A stretch of DNA of 64,000 nucleotides from the NCBI GenBank assembly GCA_029552945.1, contig JAKPDD010000032.1:1-64000 (forward strand). The letters run 5' to 3'. This DNA is from Spirochaetota bacterium (lineage in GTDB: Bacteria > Spirochaetota > GWB1-36-13 > JAKPDD01). Below, one piece after another: positions 8,847 to 17,754 of this stretch; the first letter of the stretch is position 1; each line of letters starts with the position of its first letter. Under the pieces are notes generated by a model, which was not told where the DNA came from, did not search any database, and was given only the letters and a program-made list of their open reading frames with translations. A program made the position numbers and the translations under genes.

Positions 8847-9686
8847 ATGGATGTAAAAGGTGTTATAATTGCAGCAGGATATGGCACTAGACTTTTGCCA
8901 TTTACAAAAAGTATTTCAAAAGAACTCATACCTCTTGGGACAACACCTGCAATAGACTTTATATTAAGAGAGTTTATAAATGCTGGTATAAAAGATGTTA
9001 TTATAGTTACTTCAAGACAGAAAAGAGATCTAGAAAATTACCTTGATGTAAACTTTGAACTTGAAAAGTTTCTCGATTCAAAAAATAAAAAACAAGAGAT
9101 TGAATCTATTAAACCATACGATATGAACTTCTTTTTTGTAAGACAAAAATATATGAAAGGCACAGGGGATGCATTACTAATTACAGAGCCCTTTTTAAAA
9201 AACTCTGTCTTTGTAGTAGCTTTTCCGGATGATATAGACCCAACTTTAAATCTAAGTAAAAAAATGATTGAAACATACAAAGAAAAAAGAATGAACGTGC
9301 TTGCTGGTTTCGAAGTTGATAAAAAAGATGTTTCAAAATATGGGATTATAAAACCAGATAATAATAATACTGTTTTAAGTATTATTGAAAAACCATCTAT
9401 CAATGAAGCACCTAGCAATATTGCATCTATGGGAAGGTATCTATTTACAGACCAGATCTTTGAAAAACTTAAAGAAGCTTTAAAATTTTCACCTCCTGAA
9501 AGAGAGTTTTTTATGACAGACGGTATAGAGCTTCTTGCAAAAGAAAATAAAGTATGTTTTGTTATGGCTGACAAAAGACTTGATACTGGGTCTTACGATT
9601 CATATATAAACTCTTTCCTTGAAATCCTTTTTACAGAAAGGAAAGATATATTTATTAATTTTCTAAAAGAAAAGGGAATTAAATAA
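8847..9686 (+). CDS. galU: UTP-glucose-1-phosphate uridylyltransferase
   Basis: 279 residues, cytoplasmic, making UDP-glucose from UTP and glucose-1-phosphate for envelope polysaccharides and glycolipids. The nucleotide-binding N-terminus GVIIAAGYGTRLLPFTKSISKELIPL is the GalU signature, followed by FVRQKYMKGTGDALL, FPDDIDPT and MGRYLFTDQIFEKL. The C-terminal DKRLDTGSYDSYINSFLE matches the end of bacterial GalU, and the length is normal. It starts 158 codon-free bases after an AT-rich gap with AAAGG upstream, and its stop overlaps the next start (TAATG), heading a four-gene operon. Confidence 0.92.
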   Translation: MDVKGVIIAAGYGTRLLPFTKSISKELIPLGTTPAIDFILREFINAGIKDVIIVTSRQKRDLENYLDVNFELEKFLDSKNKKQEIESIKPYDMNFFFVRQKYMKGTGDALLITEPFLKNSVFVVAFPDDIDPTLNLSKKMIETYKEKRMNVLAGFEVDKKDVSKYGIIKPDNNNTVLSIIEKPSINEAPSNIASMGRYLFTDQIFEKLKEALKFSPPEREFFMTDGIELLAKENKVCFVMADKRLDTGSYDSYINSFLEILFTERKDIFINFLKEKGIK

Positions 9687-10717
9687 TGTTTAATATTTTT
9701 AAGAAAAATATAATATCCGCTATAAATCCTAATATCTTATTATCAGGTGGTATACTTGAAATAGAGCTTAAAAAAGATATAGACCCATCAAAAATATCAA
9801 ATATTAATATATCTATCGGGAACAAATCTGTTATAAGAATACTTGCTGCATCATCAAAAAAAATAATAGTCCAGGTAATGATAAAAGATTTAAATGTTAT
9901 AGCTCCTGTTACACTATATTATTCTTCAAAAGTAGCAGGAGAAAGTAATATAATATTGCCATGGAAATTGTCAAATGATAAATATATAATAGCATCAAGC
10001 CCTGCTTCAGATGAACATGCAAACATATACTTTATAGACTTAAAAGAGATAAAATCAAAAAATGGAACTATATACAGACATAACCTTGAAACAGACAGAG
10101 TTGAACCATATGTTACAACAATACCTTCTCCAAGTTCAATATATGTATATGACAATGTATTATGGGTTACAAGTGTAACAGAAAGAAAATTATATAGGGT
10201 TGTTGGAAAAGATGATTATGAAGTTTTTTCTCAAGGTCTTGGGAGTGCTTTTGGGATTGCTTTCGACTCAAAAGGTGGAATATTTGTAGGTGATCAGACT
10301 GGTAATCTATTTAAAATAGATTATAGAGGTAGAGCATCTTTTTATACAAATATCCCAGAGTCTTTTAAAGGATACCATTTTACATTCTCACCTGATGATG
10401 ACCTATATTTTTCAGTACCTTCAAGTATGGGATTAAACTATATATATAGAATAAAGAATGGTGAAAAAACACCAGAAGTTTTTCTAAAAACTTATAATTT
10501 ACTTGGTGGTATATGTTTTTCAAAAAATGGAGACCTTTTCTGGGCTGAAAATACCAGAGAAGAGGGTATTGTATATAAACTTGATAAAAATGGAAATAAA
10601 AAACAAGTTGTATCAGGTTCTTTTATAATTGGCGTTCACATTGATAGAAATGATAATATTATAATAACAGATATAAATCATATTTATAGGGTATTTAACA
10701 AATGGATAAAGAACTAG
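9686..10717 (+). CDS. Beta-propeller (SMP-30/NHL-like) protein with N-terminal IPT/TIG-like domain
   Basis: 343 residues, translationally coupled to galU by a one-base overlap. The first ~100 residues look like an IPT/TIG immunoglobulin-type domain (ISAINPNILLSGGILEIEL). The rest is a propeller with repeating strands such as NVLWVTSVTERKLYRV, GIAFDSKGGIFVGDQTGNLFKID and GICFSKNGDLFWAE. This resembles gluconolactonase/SMP-30-type proteins, but I see no confident metal-binding set, so enzymatic activity is not established. No signal peptide is visible. Its position between galU and an acyltransferase suggests a link to envelope or lipid metabolism, which is inference only. Confidence 0.65.
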   Translation: MFNIFKKNIISAINPNILLSGGILEIELKKDIDPSKISNINISIGNKSVIRILAASSKKIIVQVMIKDLNVIAPVTLYYSSKVAGESNIILPWKLSNDKYIIASSPASDEHANIYFIDLKEIKSKNGTIYRHNLETDRVEPYVTTIPSPSSIYVYDNVLWVTSVTERKLYRVVGKDDYEVFSQGLGSAFGIAFDSKGGIFVGDQTGNLFKIDYRGRASFYTNIPESFKGYHFTFSPDDDLYFSVPSSMGLNYIYRIKNGEKTPEVFLKTYNLLGGICFSKNGDLFWAENTREEGIVYKLDKNGNKKQVVSGSFIIGVHIDRNDNIIITDINHIYRVFNKWIKN

Positions 10718-11571
10718 AAAAAAAACTTTTAAAAGAGTTTCATTCAACTGTTGAAGAGATGAAAAAAAACTCTGACCCTAACCTTAACTCTGTAATTACA
10801 CCAAAGAAAGTTTTCCAACCAGCATTTCTTGCAAACAGGGAAATATTCAAAAAATTTCTTGATAAGCTTATTCTTGAAGGTAGTGGAATAATAGGTGAAA
10901 ACAATCTTCTTGAGTTTTATCAGTATTTTAAAAATGGAGAGTCATGTCTAATTCTTTCAGAACATAAGAGTAATTTCGATGTACCAGTCTTTTTTGCTGT
11001 AATGTATAACCAAAAAAAACAAATTTTTAGGGAAATATTTGAAAAAATAGTTTTTGTTGCTGGAAGAAAATTAAATGAAGAAGAGTTTTTTATAAAAACA
11101 ATGGCCGAACAGTTTCATAGAGTCATAGTTGTACCAAAGTCTGATTCTGACGATCCTACAGCACTAAAAATAAATCTTGCAACCCAGAAGTTTATAAAAG
11201 AAAATAAAAAAAATTATATTTTTTTAGTTTTTCCAACAGGAACAAGGTCAAAACCATGGGAACCAGAAACATATAAACCTTTAAGAGAAGTGTTTAATTA
11301 TATAAAGTCATTTAACAAAATTATTTTCATGTCTATTGACGGTAATTGTCTGCCACCAATGCCAACAAAAATGTCTGGTGAAATACCAAAACAGGATGTA
11401 ATAAAGTTAATATTTTCAAAAGTCTATGACACATTAGAAATTATAAATCAAAAAAAAGAAGAATGGGAAAAAACAGAAAAAGATATTGACTTTAAGCAGT
11501 TTTTCATGAACTTTGTTATAAAAAGTATCTATTCTCAAAAAGAAAGGAGAGATGAATGTCCAATAATTTAG
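10702..11571 (+). CDS. Glycerol-phosphate acyltransferase family protein (PlsB/PlsC-type)
   Basis: 289 residues. It contains the acyltransferase block I variant SEHKSNFDVPVFF (H-x4-D), VAGRKLNEEEFF and the block III-like FPTGTRSKPWEPET, with a later proline-rich segment LPPMPTKM. These fit the glycerol-3-phosphate / 1-acyl-glycerol-3-phosphate acyltransferase superfamily, closer to the soluble glycerol-3-phosphate type than to membrane-anchored PlsC because there is no clear membrane helix. The start overlaps the propeller gene by 16 bases and the end overlaps the next gene by 16 bases. It probably acylates a glycerol phosphate in phospholipid synthesis at the inner membrane surface; the exact acceptor is uncertain. 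Confidence 0.75.
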   Translation: MDKELEKKLLKEFHSTVEEMKKNSDPNLNSVITPKKVFQPAFLANREIFKKFLDKLILEGSGIIGENNLLEFYQYFKNGESCLILSEHKSNFDVPVFFAVMYNQKKQIFREIFEKIVFVAGRKLNEEEFFIKTMAEQFHRVIVVPKSDSDDPTALKINLATQKFIKENKKNYIFLVFPTGTRSKPWEPETYKPLREVFNYIKSFNKIIFMSIDGNCLPPMPTKMSGEIPKQDVIKLIFSKVYDTLEIINQKKEEWEKTEKDIDFKQFFMNFVIKSIYSQKERRDECPII

Positions 11572-12239
11572 TTAGGTTTAATTCATTTCTCCCATCAAAA
11601 GTAAGAGATAACAAGATATTTTTTATATTATCAGTTGAATTTAATTATAATAATCTTGAAAAGATAGCTGATCATATAAAAGACTTTAATGAACCTATAA
11701 AGTATTTTATATTCTCAAGATCAGTTTCAAACAGTATAAAAGATAAAACAGACCTTGAAACAGACATAATAATATCAGGATTATTCAGAATAAAAGAAGA
11801 TTATGGAATAACTGTTGTTTCCAATTTTGGTAGTGGTGAAAGAGATATAACAAAAAGACTTAAAACAGTAGACATTATTCTAATCGATAGCTTTAATGCA
11901 CTCAATACCGATATTATAAAGGGCCTTACAATATCTAAAAAACCATTAATTATTGATACCTTACTACTTGATAAAGAAGATATTTATAAAATAGGTGAAA
12001 TAGCTGAAAATGATAATGCTCCTTTATCCTTTTTATTTGATGATATAACAATCAAATATATTGATATCTATGAAAAGTTTTTTTCATTTTTAAAACTCGA
12101 TATTTTTAGCGATAAGATTATAAACTCCAGTCTTGACCTTGGCATAAAAGGTTTTTTTATTAATGTTAATTCAGTAGAAGACGTTAAATATTTATCTGAT
12201 GTTATTCTAAATAAGGTACTAAAAAAGTTTAAAATATAA
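11556..12239 (+). CDS. Unknown cytoplasmic protein, end of galU operon
   Basis: 227 residues, not recognised. It alternates short beta strands and helices (KIFFILSVEFNY, PIKYFIFSRSV, VDIILIDSF, KPLIIDTLLL), as in a Rossmann-like alpha/beta fold, with no signal peptide, membrane helix or identifiable catalytic motif. AAAGGAGAG lies just before the ATG, which overlaps the acyltransferase gene by 16 bases, so it is almost certainly translated. The coupling to galU and an acyltransferase suggests a role around envelope lipid or sugar metabolism, but nothing in the protein itself shows this. Confidence 0.6.
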   Translation: MSNNLVRFNSFLPSKVRDNKIFFILSVEFNYNNLEKIADHIKDFNEPIKYFIFSRSVSNSIKDKTDLETDIIISGLFRIKEDYGITVVSNFGSGERDITKRLKTVDIILIDSFNALNTDIIKGLTISKKPLIIDTLLLDKEDIYKIGEIAENDNAPLSFLFDDITIKYIDIYEKFFSFLKLDIFSDKIINSSLDLGIKGFFINVNSVEDVKYLSDVILNKVLKKFKI

Positions 12240-12318
12240 GAAATTTTAATATCATAAAATTTGTAATAGAATAAAAAAACTAAAAAAGAGATTACAAAAT
12301 TACTTAAGTCAAACTCTA

Positions 12319-12334
12319 TATTTTGACAAAATAA
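12319..12334. repeat. TATTTTGACAAAATAA word, copy 1
   Basis: A 16-base word built on the perfect inverted repeat ATTTTG-A-CAAAAT. The identical word occurs at 50559-50574 upstream of polA. This copy lies in the convergent gap between the galU operon and fprA. Confidence 0.35.
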
Positions 12335-12393
12335 CTAATAAATACTTACCAACAAATAAATTTTGAAGTATAAACTTAATCTATTAAATTAGT

Positions 12394-13575
12394 CTAGATC
12401 CTCTTTCCAACCTCTATACCCAACTTAATACACTCATCAATATCTACTTCTCTTGGTGAATGCCTAACCTCTATAACAGGTTCTACCACTTCCCATCCAA
12501 TTTTTTGAGAAAACTCTTTTAACCTTGAGACTGCTCCACCACTCCATGAATATGAGCCAAATATACCAAGAACATGATTCTTAGGTTTAGCATTTTCATA
12601 AAAAGATAATAACTGTTCCATAGGTGGGAAAATTTTCTGATTATATGCACAGCTACCCAATATAACACCTTTATACTTCCATATATCTGCTATTATGTAC
12701 GATAAATGTGTTTTTGAAACATCATGAATAATAATATCTTTTATTCCTGAGTCCTTAAGCCCTTTACTTATTGCCTCTGCCATCATTTTAGTATTACCAT
12801 ACATGGAGCCATAAACTATTACGACCCCTTTTTCTGTCTGGTAATTACTCCATTTTATATAGTCCTGTACTATTTTAGCTGGATTAGTTCTGTATATAGG
12901 CCCATGTGTTGCACATATTGTTTTTATATCAAGCTTACTAAGTCTTGATACAGCCGCAACAACCATCTGGGCATACTTACCAACAATGTTAGAATAGTAT
13001 CTTAAAGTTTCATACTCATAAAAATCAATATTTAACTCATCATCAAATATACCACCATCAAGAGTACCAAAACCACCAAAAGCATCACCTGAAAAAAGAG
13101 TCTTACTTTTCTTTTCATAACTCATCATAGTCTCTGGCCAGTGCACCATCGGAGTAAGATAAAACTCAAGTTCACAATCACCTAATTCTAAAACATCACC
13201 TTCTTTTACTACATGAATATTTTTAAAGTCCCCATAGAAACCTTTTAGAAACTCAACTGTTTTCTGATTACCAACAATAGTAATTTCCGGGTATATGTCA
13301 ATCAATCTTTTTATAGAACCAGAGTGGTCAGGCTCCATATGGTTTATTACAAGATAATCAGGTTTTTTACCATTAAGCAAACTTTTAAGTTTATCAAAAT
13401 ATAAACTCTCATAAGAACCTTTAACTGTATCTATTATAGCTATCTTCTTATCAATTATAGCATATGAATTATATGCAACACCCTGTGGAAGTGGCCATAA
13501 GTTTTCAAAAAGATAGGTTTCTCTATCATTTACCCCGATCCAATATATGTTATTGTTTATTTTTTTAAAATCCAT
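12394..13575 (-). CDS. fprA: Flavodiiron protein (FprA / rubredoxin-oxygen oxidoreductase family)
   Basis: 393 residues. The N-terminal metallo-beta-lactamase-like domain carries the full diiron ligand set: HMEPDHSGS, a His in MVHWPETM, the Asp in GDAFGGFG and the His in ATHGPIYR. The C-terminal flavodoxin domain binds FMN (VIVYGSMYGNTKMMAEAI). The protein reduces O2 to water and/or NO to N2O in anaerobes, using electrons from rubredoxin or another carrier; no rubredoxin domain is fused. It is the third gene of ftsH-thrH-fprA (gaps of 3 and 11 bases). The Shine-Dalgarno is AAAGGAGG. O2 versus NO preference cannot be read from the sequence. Confidence 0.93.
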   Translation of the reverse strand: MDFKKINNNIYWIGVNDRETYLFENLWPLPQGVAYNSYAIIDKKIAIIDTVKGSYESLYFDKLKSLLNGKKPDYLVINHMEPDHSGSIKRLIDIYPEITIVGNQKTVEFLKGFYGDFKNIHVVKEGDVLELGDCELEFYLTPMVHWPETMMSYEKKSKTLFSGDAFGGFGTLDGGIFDDELNIDFYEYETLRYYSNIVGKYAQMVVAAVSRLSKLDIKTICATHGPIYRTNPAKIVQDYIKWSNYQTEKGVVIVYGSMYGNTKMMAEAISKGLKDSGIKDIIIHDVSKTHLSYIIADIWKYKGVILGSCAYNQKIFPPMEQLLSFYENAKPKNHVLGIFGSYSWSGGAVSRLKEFSQKIGWEVVEPVIEVRHSPREVDIDECIKLGIEVGKRI

Positions 13576-13586
13576 TTATTCCTCCT

Positions 13587-14195
13587 TTAAAGCAAAATAC
13601 TATCAAGGTATTTTCTTAGTTCATCAAATTTATCAAAAGAAACAAAGTCAGAATACTTCTGTTTAACATTATCAGGTGCTTTAAAAAGAATTCCTTTATC
13701 AGCTTCCTTTAACATAGATATATCATTAAAAGAATCACCTATTGCAAAAACCCTGAAATTAAGATTTTTAAAGGCCTCAACACTTTTTCTTTTTGGATCT
13801 TTTATTCTTATCTTATAATCAGCAATAAAACCATCAGAATCAATTACGAGTGAGTGGCAAAGTAAAGTTGGATATCCCAATTTTTTCATAAGTGGCATGG
13901 CAAATTCATAATAAGTATCAGATAATATTACAACCTGTGTCTTTGACCTTACCCAGTTCATATACTCAATAGCACCATCAAGTGGATCCAAAGTTGATAT
14001 GACATCTTGAATATCTTTAAGCTTAAGATTGTTTTTTTTAAGTATATCAAGTCTCATTTTCATAAGTTCATCATAATCTTCAATATCTTTTGTTGTAAGT
14101 TTAAGCTTTTCAATACCAGTCTTTTTAGATACAGCAATCCATATCTCAGGAACTAAAACACCTTCAAGGTCCATAGCAATTATTGTTGGTACCAT
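13587..14195 (-). CDS. thrH: HAD phosphatase ThrH (phosphoserine phosphatase / homoserine kinase-type)
   Basis: 202 residues. It follows the ThrH sequence closely: MDLEGVLVPEIWIAVSKKTGI at the N-terminus (nucleophile Asp), ILSDTYYEFAMPLMKKLGYPTLLCH, KDPKRKSVEAFKNL and GDSFNDISMLKEADKGILFKAPDN at the C-terminus, with all HAD motifs I-IV intact. ThrH dephosphorylates phosphoserine and, in Pseudomonas, can move the phosphate to homoserine. It lies between ftsH (3-base gap) and fprA (11-base gap), an arrangement with no obvious metabolic logic. No other serine or threonine pathway gene is in the window. Confidence 0.9.
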   Translation of the reverse strand: MVPTIIAMDLEGVLVPEIWIAVSKKTGIEKLKLTTKDIEDYDELMKMRLDILKKNNLKLKDIQDVISTLDPLDGAIEYMNWVRSKTQVVILSDTYYEFAMPLMKKLGYPTLLCHSLVIDSDGFIADYKIRIKDPKRKSVEAFKNLNFRVFAIGDSFNDISMLKEADKGILFKAPDNVKQKYSDFVSFDKFDELRKYLDSILL

Positions 14196-14198
14196 TAA

Positions 14199-16187
14199 CT
14201 ACTCCTTTATCTTCTTTCCTAAAATAGATTCAATCTCTTCAGTTTGTAATGTTTCTTTTTCAAGCAATAAAGAAACAAGTTCTTCAACTTTATTTTTATT
14301 ATTTTCTATAATTAATTTAGCTTCATTGTACTGCTCTGATATTATTTTTTTTACTTCATCGTCTATCTCCATTGCTGTGTGTTCACTATAATCTTTATAC
14401 CTTGCAAGTTCCTTTCCTATAAATATTGGCGAATCATCCTTTCCATAAGTTATTGGGCCAAACTTGTCACTCATACCCCATTTGCAAACTATTGATCTTG
14501 CAAGTTCTGTTGCTCTCTCTATATCATTAGCGGCACCAGTTGTTATATTATCATTACCAAACCATATCTCTTCTGCTATTCTCCCGCCAAGTAATATCTT
14601 TATCTGAGAAAGAAGATACTTTTTTGTATAGCTAAACTTATCTTTTTCTGGTAAGTGTTGAGTAATTCCTAACGCTCTTCCCCTTGGAATTATTGTTATT
14701 TTATGCAAAGGATCAGCCTCTGGTAAAAAGTGTGAAACAATAGCATGGCCGGCTTCATGATAAGCTGTATTTTTTTTCTCCTCATCACTCATAACTCTAC
14801 TCTTTCTTTCAGGTCCCATAAGAACCTTATCTCGAGCCTCTTCAAAGTCCTCCATCTCTATTAGCTTTTTATTTTTCCTTGCAGCAATAAGTGTTGCCTC
14901 ATTTACCATATTCTCAAGATCTGCTCCAGAAAACCCAGGTGTACCTTTAGCAATTGTTTCAACATTTACATTATTTGAAATAGGTTTATTTCTAAGATGT
15001 ATTTTTATTATCTCTTCTCTTCCTTTTATATCTGGTCTATCAACAACAACCTGTCTATCAAATCTTCCAGGTCTTAATAATGCAGGATCAAGTATATCAG
15101 GCCTATTTGTAGCAGCAATTACAATAACAGTATCTTTATTATCAAAACCATCCATTTCAACCAATATCTGATTTAAAGTCTGTTCCCTCTCATCATTACC
15201 CCCACCTAATCCTGCTCCCCTGTGTCTCCCAACAGCATCAAGCTCATCTATAAACACAATACATGGAGCATCTTTTTTAGCAGTCTCAAAAAGGTCCCTT
15301 ACCCGTGATGCACCAACTCCAACAAACATTTCAACAAACTCAGAACCACTAATACTATAAAATGGCCTATTAGCCTCTCCTGCAACAGCCCTGGCAAGCA
15401 ATGTCTTACCAGTACCTGGAGGACCAACCAACAAAACACCCTTTGGTATTCTTGCACCCATAGATATAAACTTACCTGGCTCTTTTAAAAAGTCAATTAT
15501 CTCTTTAAGTTCCTCCTTTGCTTCCTCAACACCTGCAACATCCTTAAAAGTAATTCTTTTACCATGAGACTTATATAATCTTGCCCTACTTTTAACAAAA
15601 GTAAAAGCCTTATTGTTTGTATTATTAACTTGTCTGAAAAAGAGAAACCATATAACACCAAAAAGTACTATATAAGGTAAGAATGAATAAACAATATTAA
15701 GCCACCCATCTTTATCCTCAGGCTCAACATTTACCTCTATATCTTTTGCCTCTAGCTTTTGAATTAAAAAAGGGTCTGGAAATGGCAAATAAGTAACAAA
15801 ATTAACAATGTCAGACTTATTATTTTTATTATAAAGGTACTGACCTTCAAGTGTCTTAACTCCTTTAAACTTAACTGATGTAATTTTTGCTACAAGTTTA
15901 TAATCAGCCTCATTTTTGAAAAGCCTTATTTTGTCTTCACCAGATAAAAAAACAATATATTTATCATCCTCTTCAATTTTTCTTGCCATAACTTTTGTAT
16001 TATTATCTATTTTAACCTCATATAAACCATCAACATATTTTAAAAACTGACTATACGTAATCTTATCAACCTTTTTTGGATTTTCTGATAATAGTACAAA
16101 AACACTAAAAGCAAGTATAAGAAATAAAATTATAACCACAAAGTTTGTGTTTGGTTTCTGCTTATTATTGGGATTCTGTTCAGCCAT
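14199..16187 (-). CDS. ftsH: ATP-dependent zinc metalloprotease FtsH
   Basis: 662 residues, a membrane-bound AAA+ protease that degrades misfolded membrane proteins and short-lived regulators. A first membrane helix lies at about 17-35 and a second at about 165-185, with the periplasmic domain between. The AAA module has Walker A GPPGTGKT, Walker [16 protein letters not shown] and the SRH region [21 protein letters not shown]. The protease domain has the zinc site [16 protein letters not shown]. The length and order are standard. It heads a minus-strand operon with thrH and fprA and is divergent from Re-citrate synthase across 238 bases. AAGGAGA precedes the ATG. Confidence 0.97.
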   Translation of the reverse strand: MAEQNPNNKQKPNTNFVVIILFLILAFSVFVLLSENPKKVDKITYSQFLKYVDGLYEVKIDNNTKVMARKIEEDDKYIVFLSGEDKIRLFKNEADYKLVAKITSVKFKGVKTLEGQYLYNKNNKSDIVNFVTYLPFPDPFLIQKLEAKDIEVNVEPEDKDGWLNIVYSFLPYIVLFGVIWFLFFRQVNNTNNKAFTFVKSRARLYKSHGKRITFKDVAGVEEAKEELKEIIDFLKEPGKFISMGARIPKGVLLVGPPGTGKTLLARAVAGEANRPFYSISGSEFVEMFVGVGASRVRDLFETAKKDAPCIVFIDELDAVGRHRGAGLGGGNDEREQTLNQILVEMDGFDNKDTVIVIAATNRPDILDPALLRPGRFDRQVVVDRPDIKGREEIIKIHLRNKPISNNVNVETIAKGTPGFSGADLENMVNEATLIAARKNKKLIEMEDFEEARDKVLMGPERKSRVMSDEEKKNTAYHEAGHAIVSHFLPEADPLHKITIIPRGRALGITQHLPEKDKFSYTKKYLLSQIKILLGGRIAEEIWFGNDNITTGAANDIERATELARSIVCKWGMSDKFGPITYGKDDSPIFIGKELARYKDYSEHTAMEIDDEVKKIISEQYNEAKLIIENNKNKVEELVSLLLEKETLQTEEIESILGKKIKE

Positions 16188-16425
16188 AATATCTCCTTAG
16201 ATTATTAAATAAATCTTTCTTTAATTTTTTGAGAGTAAAAATTTATTTATTTTATAGCGTATTCATAGAATTTAAATTTAAGATTTAATTGTAATATATA
16301 TTATATTTTATATCAATTTTAATAAATTATTTTAAAACTTTAGATAATAAAACTTTCATAAACTTTATAAATTAAAAAAATAAAGTACCTTTATAAAAAT
16401 TAGATAAAAAAACTAAGGAGATAAT

Positions 16426-17754
16426 ATGGAAAAAAAATACAAACTTAAAGATGTAACAGAACCAAACCTCCTTGACGAGATTTTTGACTATGATTCTGTC
16501 CCTAGAGCAATCTATCTTAAAGAACCGGTACCTCTTGAGATACCAGAAGAATTCTGGATAACAGATACAACTTTTAGAGATGGTCAACAGGCAAGGCCAC
16601 CATACACTGTTGAACAAATAGTTGATTTATACAAGTTTTTAAATAGGTTATCAGGACCAAGAGGTGTTATAAGACAGACAGAGTTTTTCTTATATACTGA
16701 CAAAGATAAAAAGGCTGTAGAGAAATGTTTAGATTTAGGATTTAAGTTCCCCGAGATTACTGCATGGATAAGAGCAAAAAAAGAGGATTTTGCGTTAGTT
16801 AAAGAGTTTAATTTAAAAGAGACTGGAATCCTTACAAGTATATCAGATTACCACATATTTTTAAAACTTAAAAAAACAAGAAAAGAAGCTATTGATGAAT
16901 ATTTAGATATAGTCAGGAGAGCAATAGAACAGGGTATAAAACCAAGGTGTCACGTTGAGGATGTTACAAGAGCTGATATTTATGGCGTTGTAATACCATT
17001 TGCACAGGAACTTATGAAAATATCAGAAGAAACAAAAGTACCTGTTAAACTTAGATTGTGTGATACAATGGGTTATGGCCTTGATAGCCCTTATGCTGAC
17101 CTACCAAGAGGAGTACCAAGACTTATACAAACCTTAAGAAAAGAGGTAGGGATAAAACCGGAGCAGTTAGAATGGCATGGACATAATGATTTCCATAGAG
17201 TATTAACTAACGGGGTTGCTGCATGGTTACACGGTTGCTCCTCTATAAACGGTGCAATATTTGGTTCTGGTGAGAGAACAGGAAATACTCCGATTGAAGC
17301 ACTTGTTATAGAATGGATCGCTATGACTGGTGATATGGCTGAAATAGACACAACAGTAATTACAGAAATGGCTCAATATTATCAAAACGTAATAGGGACA
17401 AAAATACCAGATAACTACCCATTTGTAGGTAAAAACTTTAATGTAACAAGTGCCGGAATACATGCTGACGGTGTACTAAAAAACGAAAGGATATATAATA
17501 TTTTTAACACAGCAAAACTACTTAATAGGCCTGTTAGAGTTAACATAACAGATAAGTCAGGTTTAGCCGGTGTCGCATACTGGATAAATGCATACTTTGG
17601 TTTGTCTGGCAACAATATGTTAAAAAAGAACGACCCGAGAGTACTTAGTATACTTGATTGGGTAAATGAACAATATAAGAGTGGAAGAACAACAAGTATT
17701 TCTGATTTAGAAATGGAAGAACTTATAAAAAAATATTTCCCAAAAGGAGTATAA
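16426..17754 (+). CDS. Re-citrate synthase (DRE-TIM metallolyase family)
   Basis: 442 residues. The N-terminal half contains ITDTTFRDGQQARPPYTVEQIVDLY and RQTEFFLYTDKDKKAVEKC, which I recognise as the Re-citrate synthase of Clostridium kluyveri rather than isopropylmalate or homocitrate synthase; LEWHGHNDFHRVLTNG and SGERTGNTPIEALVIEW complete the catalytic barrel. The enzyme condenses acetyl-CoA and oxaloacetate to citrate with the opposite stereochemistry to ordinary citrate synthase. In clostridia it is oxygen-sensitive and feeds glutamate synthesis. The coupled malate dehydrogenase gene, starting at the base after this stop, supports the substrate oxaloacetate. The Shine-Dalgarno is AAGGAG. 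The main alternative is another isopropylmalate synthase-like paralogue. Confidence 0.85.
   Translation: MEKKYKLKDVTEPNLLDEIFDYDSVPRAIYLKEPVPLEIPEEFWITDTTFRDGQQARPPYTVEQIVDLYKFLNRLSGPRGVIRQTEFFLYTDKDKKAVEKCLDLGFKFPEITAWIRAKKEDFALVKEFNLKETGILTSISDYHIFLKLKKTRKEAIDEYLDIVRRAIEQGIKPRCHVEDVTRADIYGVVIPFAQELMKISEETKVPVKLRLCDTMGYGLDSPYADLPRGVPRLIQTLRKEVGIKPEQLEWHGHNDFHRVLTNGVAAWLHGCSSINGAIFGSGERTGNTPIEALVIEWIAMTGDMAEIDTTVITEMAQYYQNVIGTKIPDNYPFVGKNFNVTSAGIHADGVLKNERIYNIFNTAKLLNRPVRVNITDKSGLAGVAYWINAYFGLSGNNMLKKNDPRVLSILDWVNEQYKSGRTTSISDLEMEELIKKYFPKGV

Noticed and set aside
9038-9574. 178-codon minus-strand ORF opposite galU
   Set aside because: Shadow of a conserved gene; Ser/Phe-rich translation typical of antisense reading of Lys/Glu codons.
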